DNA of 64,000 bases from Flavobacterium silvaticum (lineage in GTDB: Bacteria > Bacteroidota > Bacteroidia > Flavobacteriales > Flavobacteriaceae): contig NZ_JAAMPU010000108.1 of NCBI RefSeq assembly GCF_012911565.1, forward strand, positions 494,145 to 558,144. The letters are read 5' to 3'. The first letter of the stretch is position 1. Each line of letters opens with the position of its first letter. Of the stretch, positions 42,404 to 52,378 are shown in pieces. The notes under the pieces are model-generated. The model saw only the letters and a list, made by a program, of their open reading frames with translations. It ran no database searches and was not told where the DNA came from. A program made the position numbers and the translations under genes.

Positions 42404-43258
42404 TTAATCTATTCTTCTTACCTCTACGTTGGTGACTGTAAGATTGGCATTTCCTCCACCAGATTTTATCAGGAGATATACTGTTCCAGAAGTTGCAAAC
42501 TGTCTAGTTTGACCTGAAACATCTGACGTACTTCCACATGGATAGAATGATGATAATTGCCCATTAAAAGCCGAACCGCCACAGCCACCCCAAGTATTGA
42601 TCTGCAACAAACGTCCACCGGCCGAATAATCGCTGTTTTGGGTTGGAGCTGCATAATCTGCATAAAGCTCAAACCATGTATCTTGAAGACCCGGACTTGA
42701 AACAGTCATATCGAACTTGTAAGTATGTCCTCCTTCAACCTGGATTGGCTGATAAATAGCTTGTTGGTTGAAACCAGATGCCACCAAACTTGCAGAGCCA
42801 TCATTAAAAGTCCACTGAGCTCCTGAAGGGCTGATATTGAGGATTGTCCATCCCGTTGACCCATCTAAAAATTTTGGATTGACTACAATATTTCCTTGTA
42901 CTGGGTCTGAAACAGGTACGTGGACAGTTTGGACACTTTCTAAGCAATCCTGCCCACCGATTCCACAAACGCGATGTGTTATGGTATAATCTGCAGCATC
43001 CGGGAAGAAATAGTCCCTTGCATCTCCATCCGGCCCCGAAACCGACCCATCGCTCCAATAATGAGATGTGGCACGGGTTTCACCGGATTGGACACGATAA
43101 TGGTTTGCAGAAACCTCTGTAACCGTAAAAGTCGCATCTAAATCCAGTGTGTTTATAATTCCGTTTCCATCACCGTCAACTTCTTCCGGAGAACACGCAG
43201 CAAGTGTCATTCCGGCCAATGCCAGAATACCCCAGAATTTTGTTTTATTATTTTTCAT
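42404..43258 (-). CDS. Surface glycan-binding lipoprotein (SusE/F-position) with PKD-like and CBM-like domains
   Basis: 284 residues from ATG 43258. The lipobox LALAGMTLAACSPEEVDGDG, with acidic residues right after the Cys, fits the Bacteroidota lipoprotein export signal for the cell surface. A PKD-like domain (about 40-115) precedes a jelly-roll domain (about 130-284; FLDGSTGWTILNISPSGAQW and GGHTYKFDMTVSSPG) resembling carbohydrate-binding modules of family 4/9 type. Position directly after susD is where surface glycan-binding proteins of such loci are encoded, and that is the inferred role. Confidence 0.82.
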   Translation of the reverse strand: MKNNKTKFWGILALAGMTLAACSPEEVDGDGNGIINTLDLDATFTVTEVSANHYRVQSGETRATSHYWSDGSVSGPDGDARDYFFPDAADYTITHRVCGIGGQDCLESVQTVHVPVSDPVQGNIVVNPKFLDGSTGWTILNISPSGAQWTFNDGSASLVASGFNQQAIYQPIQVEGGHTYKFDMTVSSPGLQDTWFELYADYAAPTQNSDYSAGGRLLQINTWGGCGGSAFNGQLSSFYPCGSTSDVSGQTRQFATSGTVYLLIKSGGGNANLTVTNVEVRRID

Positions 43259-43268
43259 ATACTTTAAT

Positions 43269-44780
43269 TTAAAAACCAGGATTTTGAACAAGTTGTGTAT
43301 TATTCAATTCATTCTGAGGAATTGGAAAGATTTCATCCACTCCCGCTGTGAAGCCTCTGGACCCTAAAGCGCTAGAAGCCTGTCCACTTCTAACCAAGTC
43401 AAAGAAACGGAATCCTTCTCCGGCTAATTCAACCCGGCGCTCATGCCAGATTGCATTCATACTTACCGGTACAGAAGGCATCCCGGCACGTGCACGAACC
43501 GCATCTAAAAGTGATTGGGCACGGGCTCCTGAGCCATTCAGGGCTTCTGCTTCCATCAGATACGAATCTGCCAGACGGATGATGTATGTATTTTGACGGA
43601 AATTGAGTTCTTGGGTTCCACCGTCTGTACTTACATCTGCAACCAAAGGCATAAATTTACGCAACCAGTATCCAGTATCGTCATAACAAGCATCATGATT
43701 ATAAGTAGAAACGCTAGCGGTCATGTCGAAAATCGTAATGTCTTTTCTCGGATCACCGGCTTCAAATTCCGCAACCAGTCCTGGCAGCACAGGGTTGAAC
43801 GACCATCCGGACCAAAAGTCTGGTTGCGTGTTGGAAACCCTCTGATAACCACGTGGGCCTACCATCTGATTTACAGTATTGCCTTCATCTGCACCGCTTC
43901 CCCAGAAAGTCCAGTCACTTCGCCCCAATTGGCTATGTGAAACCTCAATGATAGATTCAGCGTTGAAGTCATTGTCTCGAACCCACAAATCTGCATAATT
44001 CGGCAATAAGTGATAGCCATATTGACTGACTCCCCCAGGTGTGCCATTAACCTCGGCAAACTGAGCAGCAGCTTCGGTTTTTTTACCTTCGTAAAGATAC
44101 ACTTTCCCCAAAATTGCCTGGGCAGATCCTTTGGTCAAACGTCCTCCTTCAGTAGCAACATCTGTAATCATCATCGGGAGGTCATTCATTGATTCAGAAA
44201 GTTCAGTTTCGATGAAAGCATAGATATCTGCCGGTGGTGACTGGGTCACTGAGTAAATTTCTTCCGGCAATAATGTTTCCGTAATAAGTGGAATATTGCG
44301 GAACAGCGTAACAAGCTCAAAATAATAATAAGCTCTCAAAGTACGGGCTTCAGCAATGAACCGGGCTTTCTTGGCTTCGTCCATCGGGACGCTTGGAAAC
44401 ACAGACAGAACCTGATTGGCGCGGAAAATTCCCTGATAATAATCGCTCCAGAAACTTCCCGGAATGGTCCCAGCGGTAAGGCGAAATTTCTCGAAATCAT
44501 GTATTCCCTGCCCGTCGTTCGCATTTCCACCGCCCGCAAGAAAATCATCTGAGCCGGAATTCATCATGATGATCATGTTGTCAAAACCACCTGAATTCTT
44601 TCGCAATAAATCGTACACAGACGCAAGCGCTGATAATGCTTCGCCTTCATCCTTATAATAATCTTCAACCGGTGTAAGTCCGGCAGGTTTGATTGTGGTA
44701 AAGTCTTCGCTGCAGGAAATCACGGTACCCGTAATAACCGCCATTAGCAGCAAGCTCCAAACAATTTTTCTTTTTTTCAT
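43269..44780 (-). CDS. SusD-like nutrient-binding outer-membrane lipoprotein
   Basis: 503 residues. The lipobox LLMAVITGTVISCSEDF and the RagB/SusD layout are clear: EARTLRAYYYFELVTLFRNI in the TPR part and RLADSYLMEAEALNGSG near the C-terminus, ending FPIPQNELNNTQLVQNPGF. SusD captures glycans on the cell surface and sits as a lid on SusC. Its gene starts 13 bases after the susC stop, the normal pairing. Confidence 0.97.
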   Translation of the reverse strand: MKKRKIVWSLLLMAVITGTVISCSEDFTTIKPAGLTPVEDYYKDEGEALSALASVYDLLRKNSGGFDNMIIMMNSGSDDFLAGGGNANDGQGIHDFEKFRLTAGTIPGSFWSDYYQGIFRANQVLSVFPSVPMDEAKKARFIAEARTLRAYYYFELVTLFRNIPLITETLLPEEIYSVTQSPPADIYAFIETELSESMNDLPMMITDVATEGGRLTKGSAQAILGKVYLYEGKKTEAAAQFAEVNGTPGGVSQYGYHLLPNYADLWVRDNDFNAESIIEVSHSQLGRSDWTFWGSGADEGNTVNQMVGPRGYQRVSNTQPDFWSGWSFNPVLPGLVAEFEAGDPRKDITIFDMTASVSTYNHDACYDDTGYWLRKFMPLVADVSTDGGTQELNFRQNTYIIRLADSYLMEAEALNGSGARAQSLLDAVRARAGMPSVPVSMNAIWHERRVELAGEGFRFFDLVRSGQASSALGSRGFTAGVDEIFPIPQNELNNTQLVQNPGF

Positions 44781-44793
44781 GGTTTACAATTTT

Positions 44794-47700
44794 TTAAAGT
44801 TGCAGGTTTACGCCAAACATATAGCTTCTTGCCTGAGGATAATATCCACGATCGATACCGAATACATCGCCGCCGATTTCAGGGTCATATCCGTTGTATT
44901 TTGTAAATGTAAACAGGTTTTCACCTGTAGCATAGAATCTTGCTTTAGCTAATCCGATACGATCAAGGACAGATTTAGGTAAAGAATATCCTATTTGGAC
45001 GGTTTTGAAACGCATATACGAGCCGTCTTTCAATTTAAAATCAGATGCGCGTGAAAAGTTTCCATTCGGATCATTCGCAGTTAATCTAGGATAAGTATTA
45101 GATGTTCCTTCCCCAGTCCAACGGTTCAGTGCTTCTGATTGCCAGTTCGCGGTTGTGATTTCTAGGCGTCGGTAACCAACATAAATGTCATTCCCTTGTG
45201 ATCCTTGAGCGAACAGGTTTAAGTCAAATCCCTTATATTCAAGGTTAATATTGAATCCATAGGTAAAATCAGGGAATGGACTGCCAATTTTTGTACGATC
45301 ATCTCCGCTGATTACACCATCTCCATTTGTATCCTGCCATTTGAAATCACCGGGAACTGCATCCGGTTGTATTGGCGTTCCACTAGCGCCAACATAACTG
45401 TCAATCTCTGCCTGGTTTTGGAATATGCCGAGCGTCTTAAACCCGAAGAAAGCATTGTATTCACCCCCCGGCTCGCTGCGTGAGATGGTACCGAATTGAG
45501 TTGACTGGACGTTTGGACCCTCAATGAATTCTTTGTCAGCACCAACACCTAATACCTTATTCTTGAAGTGAGACAAGTTTCCACTGACCCCAACCTGAAA
45601 GTCTCCAAATTTCTTCTTGTAAGATAGCTCAATATCAACACCTGTATTCCTCATATCAAGTACATTCCCGTAGGGACGTACTGTTGCACCTGCGTAACCC
45701 GGAAGGTTAACCTCGGCCAAAATCCCAGAAGTCGTTTTTTGCCAAAAACTAACATCAAGGTTGATATTTTTGAGTAGCGTCATTTCAAAGCCGACATCCT
45801 TCGAAATGGTTTGCTCCCATCTAAGGTTCGGGTTAGCAGGTCTCGACGGATAGTTTCCAATCGTCACTCCTTGGCCACCATTACCAAACACATAGTTACC
45901 TCCTGGCCCTATGAGTGAAAGATATAAGTTTTCTGCGCCATTAGTATTGTCGTTTCCAACCTCCCCGTAACCGGCTTTCAATTTAAGGAAATTAATTACG
46001 TTCGATTCCGGAAAAAACTCTTCTTTAGTTGGAACCCATCCCAATGAGAATGATGGAAATTTACCAGTTCTGTAATTAGAACCGAATCGTGTGGAAGCAT
46101 CTGCGCGAATGATTCCAGTTACCAGGTATTTCTCTTTGTAGTCATAATTCAACCTTGCGAACAACGAACGGATTCGGTGAACCTGATTGGTGTAGGCATA
46201 ACTTTCACGAGTAGACGGATCATTACCGAATTGAAATGAAGCCTCATTATAATCCTGGGTCGGAATATTACGATATGTTACACCCTGACCTGTAGCTCCC
46301 AAATCTTGATAAGCGGACTGTCCTACCAAGACGGTAGCATTATGTCCTCCAAATTCACGGGTATACGATAAGGTGTTTTCAACATTCCAATACAAACTTT
46401 TGTTGGTTTGACGGGTCAGGCTGTTAATCGACTGATTGACAATTGCACTTAGGTAAAATACCGGAGAAAACCCTTCGTAACCCCAATAGGATTGTTTACC
46501 ACCAGCTTGTGATCTAAACTTTAAACCTTTTATTGGCATGATTTCAACATAAGCGCTTCCTACGAAATTATCTGCCCAATTGTATTGCCCCAAACGGGTT
46601 TTGGCATACCCAAGCGGGTTTGTCATCTCTTGTTGTACCTGATTTGAAATTCCGTAATATCCACCATCTGGAGAGCGAACCACGTTAGGATTTCCAGTGT
46701 AAACACCTGGATCTGGTTGAGTAGATGGATCATAAACTATTGCCGGTGTTGTAGGATCGAGGTTAATTGCTGATGACAACGGCCCACCGAACTCGCTGTT
46801 TGTATTCCCAACCCCCATTGTCTTTTCATGGGAATATGAAAAATTTTGACCAAAATTCAACCAACTCGTAATTTTATGCGTAGAATTAATCGTCAAGTTT
46901 TTTCTATTCCAGTTGGATATTTCAGGAAGCACTATACCTTCTTGATCCAAATAGCCGAACGAAGCATAATAAGTAGATTTATCATTGCCGCCACTAAAGC
47001 TTAGATTGTGAGATTGACGTTGAGCTGTCTTAAATATCTGATCCTGCCAGTTTGTTCCTGCACCATAAGATGATGGATTCGGGTAAGGCAATTGAGGAGT
47101 TGTACCAGCACCTTGGTTAAAATCATTCATATACATCTCGTTCCTCAAAGTTGCATACTGTGTCGCATCAAGCAAATCAAGCCTTCTAGCTGCTGAAGAA
47201 ACTCCTGTATACCCATTATAAGTTACATTCATTTTACCTGCTTTACCTTTCTTAGTAGTAACCAATATGACACCGGTTGCACCACGGGTTCCATAAATCG
47301 CAGCAGAGGCACCATCTTTAAGGACTTCGATAGATTCAATATCAGACTGATTCAAATAAGCAATGCCACCATTATCCACAATGATTCCATCCACTACCCA
47401 AAGTGGATCATTGTTATTGAAAGTAGTAATGCCTCGTATTCTAATTGTAGAAGACGAACCAGGCTGGCCCGCATTTGCAGATATTGTAACGCCAGAAACC
47501 CTTCCCTGAAGCGTTTGTTCTATCCTTGTTACAGGCTGATCTTCGATCTGCGTAGCTTTTACGCTAGATATTGATCCGGTTACAACACTCTTTTTCTGAA
47601 CACCATAACCAACCACAACTACTTCTTCGAGACTTTGCGAAGAAGGCATCAACTTGGCATTAATAACATTTTTACCACCAACGACAACTTCCTGGGTCGC

Positions 47701-47937
47701 AAATCCTATAAAGGAAATGACCAAGGTTCCGTTAGACGATACATTTAAGGAATACTTCCCATCAATATCAGACAGGGTTGCATTTTGAGTACCTTTTTCA
47801 GTAATGGTGGCCCCAGGAACGGGTAAGCCGGTGTCGTCAACCACATTTCCAGATACGTTGATCCGGTCCTGTGCTTGGGCCACAACTGAAAAGAACACTG
47901 CTGAAATACACAAAAAGAGTAGTTTTGTTAATTTCAT
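44794..47937 (-). CDS. SusC/RagA-family TonB-linked outer-membrane receptor
   Basis: 1047 residues with a signal peptide (MKLTKLLFLCISAVFFSVVA). A CarboxypepD_reg-like domain (about 25-110; NVSGNVVDDTGLPVPGATIT), a plug (IESIEVLKDGASAAIYGTRG then ATGVILVTTKKGK) and a 22-stranded barrel follow, ending in ARSYMFGVNLQL. SusC imports oligosaccharides across the outer membrane using TonB energy. With SusD, the lipoprotein and the two hydrolases it forms a five-gene unit. A TATATTTT element (47991-47998, minus) is a possible -7. Confidence 0.97.
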   Translation of the reverse strand: MKLTKLLFLCISAVFFSVVAQAQDRINVSGNVVDDTGLPVPGATITEKGTQNATLSDIDGKYSLNVSSNGTLVISFIGFATQEVVVGGKNVINAKLMPSSQSLEEVVVVGYGVQKKSVVTGSISSVKATQIEDQPVTRIEQTLQGRVSGVTISANAGQPGSSSTIRIRGITTFNNNDPLWVVDGIIVDNGGIAYLNQSDIESIEVLKDGASAAIYGTRGATGVILVTTKKGKAGKMNVTYNGYTGVSSAARRLDLLDATQYATLRNEMYMNDFNQGAGTTPQLPYPNPSSYGAGTNWQDQIFKTAQRQSHNLSFSGGNDKSTYYASFGYLDQEGIVLPEISNWNRKNLTINSTHKITSWLNFGQNFSYSHEKTMGVGNTNSEFGGPLSSAINLDPTTPAIVYDPSTQPDPGVYTGNPNVVRSPDGGYYGISNQVQQEMTNPLGYAKTRLGQYNWADNFVGSAYVEIMPIKGLKFRSQAGGKQSYWGYEGFSPVFYLSAIVNQSINSLTRQTNKSLYWNVENTLSYTREFGGHNATVLVGQSAYQDLGATGQGVTYRNIPTQDYNEASFQFGNDPSTRESYAYTNQVHRIRSLFARLNYDYKEKYLVTGIIRADASTRFGSNYRTGKFPSFSLGWVPTKEEFFPESNVINFLKLKAGYGEVGNDNTNGAENLYLSLIGPGGNYVFGNGGQGVTIGNYPSRPANPNLRWEQTISKDVGFEMTLLKNINLDVSFWQKTTSGILAEVNLPGYAGATVRPYGNVLDMRNTGVDIELSYKKKFGDFQVGVSGNLSHFKNKVLGVGADKEFIEGPNVQSTQFGTISRSEPGGEYNAFFGFKTLGIFQNQAEIDSYVGASGTPIQPDAVPGDFKWQDTNGDGVISGDDRTKIGSPFPDFTYGFNINLEYKGFDLNLFAQGSQGNDIYVGYRRLEITTANWQSEALNRWTGEGTSNTYPRLTANDPNGNFSRASDFKLKDGSYMRFKTVQIGYSLPKSVLDRIGLAKARFYATGENLFTFTKYNGYDPEIGGDVFGIDRGYYPQARSYMFGVNLQL

Positions 47938-47990
47938 TTTTCAGATTTTTTTAGTGAGTTAATTATTGATTTGATACAATATTATGGCAT

Positions 47991-47998
47991 AAAATATA
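47991..47998 (-). promoter_or_regulatory. Possible -7 element of the SusC operon
   Basis: The minus strand reads TATATTTT, seven of eight matches to TAnnTTTG, 53 bases before the susC ATG. Confidence 0.4.
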
Positions 47999-48171
47999 CA
48001 TTTACCAAGTGATAATCCTTACAAAAACACATCAATTATTAATTTTAAATACTACAAAACCACATCATTTTATTTATAATAATTTGATTTATAGTTATTT
48101 AAAAATATTAAAACCTTGTTATAAAAAATATATCATTAATAAAATAACACTACAAATTGGAATTTATGACT

Positions 48172-48183
48172 TACATCGATGTA
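48172..48183. promoter_or_regulatory. Perfect 12-bp palindrome before the glycan-locus regulator
   Basis: TACATCGATGTA is a perfect palindrome in the 271-base AT-rich gap between susC and its divergent regulator. It covers the -33 position relative to the -7 element at 48197-48204, so a bound protein would interfere with that promoter. Confidence 0.45.
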
Positions 48184-48196
48184 GTTGCGAATTCAA

Positions 48197-48204
48197 TATA
48201 TTTG
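48197..48204 (+). promoter_or_regulatory. Promoter -7 element of the glycan-locus regulator
   Basis: TATATTTG is a full match to TAnnTTTG. The ATG at 48209 follows after four bases, so the transcript should be leaderless. Confidence 0.6.
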
Positions 48205-48208
48205 CTAT

Positions 48209-51061
48209 ATGACTCACTTTTTTCGAATATCGTTGTTGCTCATTTGTATTGGTCTTAATGCCCAGATCAAAACTGCAGGACAGCCAGTAATAAAGAACTT
48301 TACAAAATCCCAATACAACGGAGGAACACAAAGTTGGAAAATTGCCCAGTCAAGCAACGGAAGCATATATATGGCAAACAATGCCGGTCTGTTGGAATTC
48401 GACGGATCTTACTGGCATACTTATCCTTTGCCTTCGAACAATGGCATGCGGGCTTTACGCATATCCAATGATACCATTTATATAGGTGGCTATAATGAAT
48501 TTGGCTATTTCAAGTCAGGAGCAAATGGCTTGCTGACTTACACTTCACTATCGGCATTATTGCCAAAAGAAGAAAAGCTGCTTATTGATAATATCTGGAA
48601 AATACACAGTTATAAAGGCAGAATCATCTTTCAGTCTTTTGACCGGAATTATGTTTACTATAAAAAGATTCTTAAAACTGAAGATGCGCCTGGAAAATTT
48701 CAGTTTTCATTCTCAATTGGAAATAAACTGATTATCCAGGACATTGAAACCGGTTTATTTGAGTACACTTTGAATGGCCTAATCCCTTTGCCAAATACTT
48801 CTAAACTAAAGAGTACAGAAATTTGGTCAGCATTGTATCTCGATAAAAAGAGCCTACTTCTTGCCACTCTAGACAAGGGCCTCCTTTTATATAATGGAAA
48901 TGACATTACTGAATTCAAATCTGAAGCAAACGACTTCCTTAAAAAGAACAGTTGTCTGGGAGCCGAATTCATAGATAAAGATTACATCGTATTCAACTCT
49001 GTATTAAATGGAGTCATAATTACTGACAGGCGTGGAAAAATCATTCAGCATATAAATCAGGAAAACGGTCTTCAGAACAACACCGTATTAAGTTCATACG
49101 TTGATCGCGACAAAAACCTATGGCTTGGCCTGGACAACGGAATCAGTCTGATAGTAGAGAATACACCTCTTACTTTTTTAGGCTCAAATTATAACCTGAG
49201 TACCGTTTATGCCTCTGTCATTTACAACAAAATACTTTATGTAGCTACAAACCAAGGTCTTTTCATGCACAAATGGGATGACAGCTTCTTTTACGACCCA
49301 TTCAAATTAGTTTCAGGGACAACAGGACAAGCATGGAATATTGAAATAGTAAATGGCATTTTATTATGCAGTCACAACAGAGGCCTAATGAAAATCGAAG
49401 GTTCTGCTGCTACAGAAATAATCGATGCCGACGGTTATTGGGGAGTAAAGCCTATTCCTGATAAACCCGGTAAATACATCGGGGCAAACTACAGTGGCTT
49501 TAGCGTACTATCGAATGCAGGAAAAACACTTAGGCTTGACACAAAGTTACAAGGCATCGCAAAATCCATAAATACGTTTGACGTCGATGGAACCATTGTT
49601 TGGCTCAGAAAAGACAATATCCTTTACAAGTGCAGCCTAAGTTCAAATCTAAGCGAATTCAAATCCATAAAGGCGATAGAACATTTGTACCCAAAGGATG
49701 CAGGAATAACAAGTCTTCAGCGGATAAACGGACAATTGACCTTTCAGTCGGAAAATCGCTTCTTTACTTATGACCTGAATAAACAATCATTTGGTGAAAT
49801 CACCTCGTTGTCATCACTTTTTTCCAAAATCCCACCAATACGCATGGCAACACAGGATAGATTTGGCAATATCTGGTTTTCCTATAAGGAAAGTTTTGGC
49901 TTACTCAAGAAGAATAATACGGGATACGAACCGATACTTTCACCCTTTTCATCGATTCGCGGGCTTTTGGTTACCGATTATATTTCCGTCAACGCCAATA
50001 CAGCTAATGACATATTAATTGGACTCACAAATGGCTTGGCACACTACGATTCACAGTTGAATACGCGTCATTCAAGGCCATCTGCAATAATCAGGAGTTT
50101 TGTGACGGTAAAAGACAGTACTGCCATTTCGCGCTTGAAAGCTGGTGCATTGGAACCAGATATTCCGTTCCGAAACAATAACGTCCGGTTTACGTTTTCT
50201 TCTCCGCAATTTGACAATCTTGAAAACATTGAATTTTCATACCGTTTGAATGGATTTGAAGAAGATTGGAGCCGATGGACAAGCGCAACAAATAAGGAAT
50301 ACACCAATTTACACGAAGGCGATTATACCATGGAACTCAGGACCAGAAATACTTTTGGAGAGATTTCGCCTACGTGCACGTTCTCATTCAGCGTATCGCC
50401 TCCGTGGTACAGGCATTGGTTGGCATATGTACTTTATTTATGCATGCTTGCAGCTGCCGCGTATTTTACAAACCACAGAATACAGTTGCACATTCGGCGA
50501 AACAAATATTTCGAAACCGTAGAACAGCGCCGGATCTATCTTGAAAAAGAAGCCAAAATACGCCAGGATCAACTGGAACTTGAAAAACAAATTGAGCAAT
50601 TAAAGAATGAAAAGCTCCGGATGCGCATCATTTCAAAAGACAAAGAACTCGTCAACAACTCGCTCCAGGTTGTCAAAAAGAACAAAATTCTGAATGGCAT
50701 CATTCATAAAATGAAAGAAATAGACTCTGAAAGACTCGATGAGACCGCGCGTTTTCAGTTAGGAAAAGTAAATAAAAGCATCCTGAAGGAAGTCAATGCA
50801 GACAAAAGCTGGAAAGATCTTGAAAAACACATCCGGAACGTACATTTTGAATTCCTCAAAAGATTAAAGGAGAAACATCCGGCAATTACACCAAGGGAAT
50901 TGGATTTGTCTACCTACCTGCTCATGAATATGTCCACAAAGGAAATTGCGGAAATCATGAATATATCTTCAGGCGGTGTTGAACTAGCACGTTACAGACT
51001 CAGAAAGAAACTCGAATTGGCCAAGAATGAAAACCTGACCGGATTTTTAATGTCAATTTAA
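48209..51061 (+). CDS. Glycan-locus regulator: beta-propeller, Y_Y_Y domain, membrane helix, LuxR-type HTH
   Basis: 950 residues from ATG 48209, opening on a signal peptide (MTHFFRISLLLICIGLNAQ). Two-component regulator propeller-type repeats cover about 30-620 (e.g. NLWLGLDNGISLIVENTPLT), a Y_Y_Y domain about 690-745 (NIEFSYRLNGFEEDWSRW), one membrane helix about 755-775, a coiled coil about 780-850, and a C-terminal helix-turn-helix about 890-945 (PRELDLSTYLLMNMSTKEIA). There is no kinase domain, so it works as a one-component membrane-bound regulator: glycan sensed outside, DNA bound inside. Its divergent position makes the SusC operon the likely target. Confidence 0.9.
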   Translation: MTHFFRISLLLICIGLNAQIKTAGQPVIKNFTKSQYNGGTQSWKIAQSSNGSIYMANNAGLLEFDGSYWHTYPLPSNNGMRALRISNDTIYIGGYNEFGYFKSGANGLLTYTSLSALLPKEEKLLIDNIWKIHSYKGRIIFQSFDRNYVYYKKILKTEDAPGKFQFSFSIGNKLIIQDIETGLFEYTLNGLIPLPNTSKLKSTEIWSALYLDKKSLLLATLDKGLLLYNGNDITEFKSEANDFLKKNSCLGAEFIDKDYIVFNSVLNGVIITDRRGKIIQHINQENGLQNNTVLSSYVDRDKNLWLGLDNGISLIVENTPLTFLGSNYNLSTVYASVIYNKILYVATNQGLFMHKWDDSFFYDPFKLVSGTTGQAWNIEIVNGILLCSHNRGLMKIEGSAATEIIDADGYWGVKPIPDKPGKYIGANYSGFSVLSNAGKTLRLDTKLQGIAKSINTFDVDGTIVWLRKDNILYKCSLSSNLSEFKSIKAIEHLYPKDAGITSLQRINGQLTFQSENRFFTYDLNKQSFGEITSLSSLFSKIPPIRMATQDRFGNIWFSYKESFGLLKKNNTGYEPILSPFSSIRGLLVTDYISVNANTANDILIGLTNGLAHYDSQLNTRHSRPSAIIRSFVTVKDSTAISRLKAGALEPDIPFRNNNVRFTFSSPQFDNLENIEFSYRLNGFEEDWSRWTSATNKEYTNLHEGDYTMELRTRNTFGEISPTCTFSFSVSPPWYRHWLAYVLYLCMLAAAAYFTNHRIQLHIRRNKYFETVEQRRIYLEKEAKIRQDQLELEKQIEQLKNEKLRMRIISKDKELVNNSLQVVKKNKILNGIIHKMKEIDSERLDETARFQLGKVNKSILKEVNADKSWKDLEKHIRNVHFEFLKRLKEKHPAITPRELDLSTYLLMNMSTKEIAEIMNISSGGVELARYRLRKKLELAKNENLTGFLMSI

Positions 51062-52344
51062 GAAATATGGTCAAGAATACGTTCGAGCGCCATTCCCCGT
51101 GACCCTTTTATCAAAATATTTTTTCCGTGTAACTCTAAAAAAGAAATCGTTTCTAAAAAAGAAGCGAGGCTGTTATGAAAATGAATTGAGACCGATTGAT
51201 TCTTATGAGCATAAAAATATGGACCTATAAGATGCACTTCTACATTTGAAATATCAGCCAATCGTTGAACCAAATTCAAATGTTCAGCATCACTTTCATT
51301 ACCCAGCTCAAACATATCACCCAGAAACATTACTTTAGGTTCTGATGAAGAAAGCTGGACAAAATTTGAAATGGCGACATCCATGCTGCTAGGATTAGCG
51401 TTGTAAGCGTCGAGAATTATTTTATTTCCGCCTTTTTCCAATATCTGCGACCGATTATTATTCGGAATATATGCAGCAATTGCGGTTCCAATCAAAGAAG
51501 GCTCAAGGCCAAAAAAATTGCCTATGGCTATTGCTGCGCCTACATTTGTAGCATTGTATAAACCTATCAGATTACTGTCTACTTCGCCTTTTTCCCAATA
51601 AACCGAGACATACGGATCAGCAACTACACTATTTATTTTAACTTCTGAATCTGCCGACTTTCCAAAAGTGCAACGGTGCATTCCATTAGATTTTTCCATT
51701 TGGATAGAATCATCTGAATTGACGAAAACCAGTTTATCTTTCGTCCTCAGATAATCATATAATTCGCTTTTACCTTTGATAACACCTTCAACCCCACCGA
51801 AACCTTCAAGATGCGCTTTGCCAAAGTTCGTAATGTATCCGAAATCAGGTTCTGCAATGGCGCATAACTGTGAAATTTCTCTTTGATGGTTCGCTCCCAT
51901 TTCAACGATTCCCAATTGAGTCTCAGCCGTAAATTTCAATATCGTCAGCGGGACACCTATATGATTATTAAGGTTTCCGATGGTGGCCGATGTTTTAAAC
52001 TTCTGGCTCAGCACGGCATGGATAAGTTCTTTCGTAGTTGTCTTTCCATTGCTTCCGGTCAATGCGATAACAGGTAAGGCCAAAAAGTTTCGATGGAAAT
52101 TTGCAAGCTGTTGTAAAAATGAGAGTCCGTCTTCAACTAAAATAGTCCTGCTTCCAGTAACCTTTGAAGGATTATCAATTACTGCATAAGCCGCCCCTTT
52201 TTCAAGAGCTTCAGCTGCAAAAGAATTGGCATCGAAATTATCGCCTTTAAGAGCTACAAACAGACAACCAGCCTCAATACGGCGTGTATCTGTACAAACC
52301 CCCGAGGATTCAAGGAAAAGTTTATGGATTTCAGAAATGTCCAT
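51058..52344 (-). CDS. murF: UDP-N-acetylmuramoyl-tripeptide--D-alanyl-D-alanine ligase
   Basis: 428 residues. The ATP loop VIALTGSNGKTTTKELIHAV (about residue 100), the acidic segment GIVEMGANHQREISQL and the HNPxxx-type region AYNANPSSMDVAISNF are those of MurF. It adds D-Ala-D-Ala to UDP-MurNAc-tripeptide, the last cytoplasmic step of peptidoglycan precursor synthesis. It follows gldJ, as in other Flavobacteria, but a terminator hairpin (52347-52372) directly precedes its ATG, so it is probably expressed by read-through or after processing. Confidence 0.95.
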   Translation of the reverse strand: MDISEIHKLFLESSGVCTDTRRIEAGCLFVALKGDNFDANSFAAEALEKGAAYAVIDNPSKVTGSRTILVEDGLSFLQQLANFHRNFLALPVIALTGSNGKTTTKELIHAVLSQKFKTSATIGNLNNHIGVPLTILKFTAETQLGIVEMGANHQREISQLCAIAEPDFGYITNFGKAHLEGFGGVEGVIKGKSELYDYLRTKDKLVFVNSDDSIQMEKSNGMHRCTFGKSADSEVKINSVVADPYVSVYWEKGEVDSNLIGLYNATNVGAAIAIGNFFGLEPSLIGTAIAAYIPNNNRSQILEKGGNKIILDAYNANPSSMDVAISNFVQLSSSEPKVMFLGDMFELGNESDAEHLNLVQRLADISNVEVHLIGPYFYAHKNQSVSIHFHNSLASFLETISFLELHGKNILIKGSRGMALERILDHIS

Positions 52345-52346
52345 GT

Positions 52347-52372
52347 CAAAAAAAAGCCCTTTTTCAAGGGCT
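52347..52372 (-). terminator. Terminator-like hairpin between gldJ and murF
   Basis: 7-bp arms AGCCCTT/AAGGGCT (52355-52361 and 52366-52372) are followed on the minus strand by eight T and then the murF ATG only two bases later. It is probably a partial terminator (attenuator) within the gldJ-murF unit. Confidence 0.7.
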
Positions 52373-52378
52373 CATATA

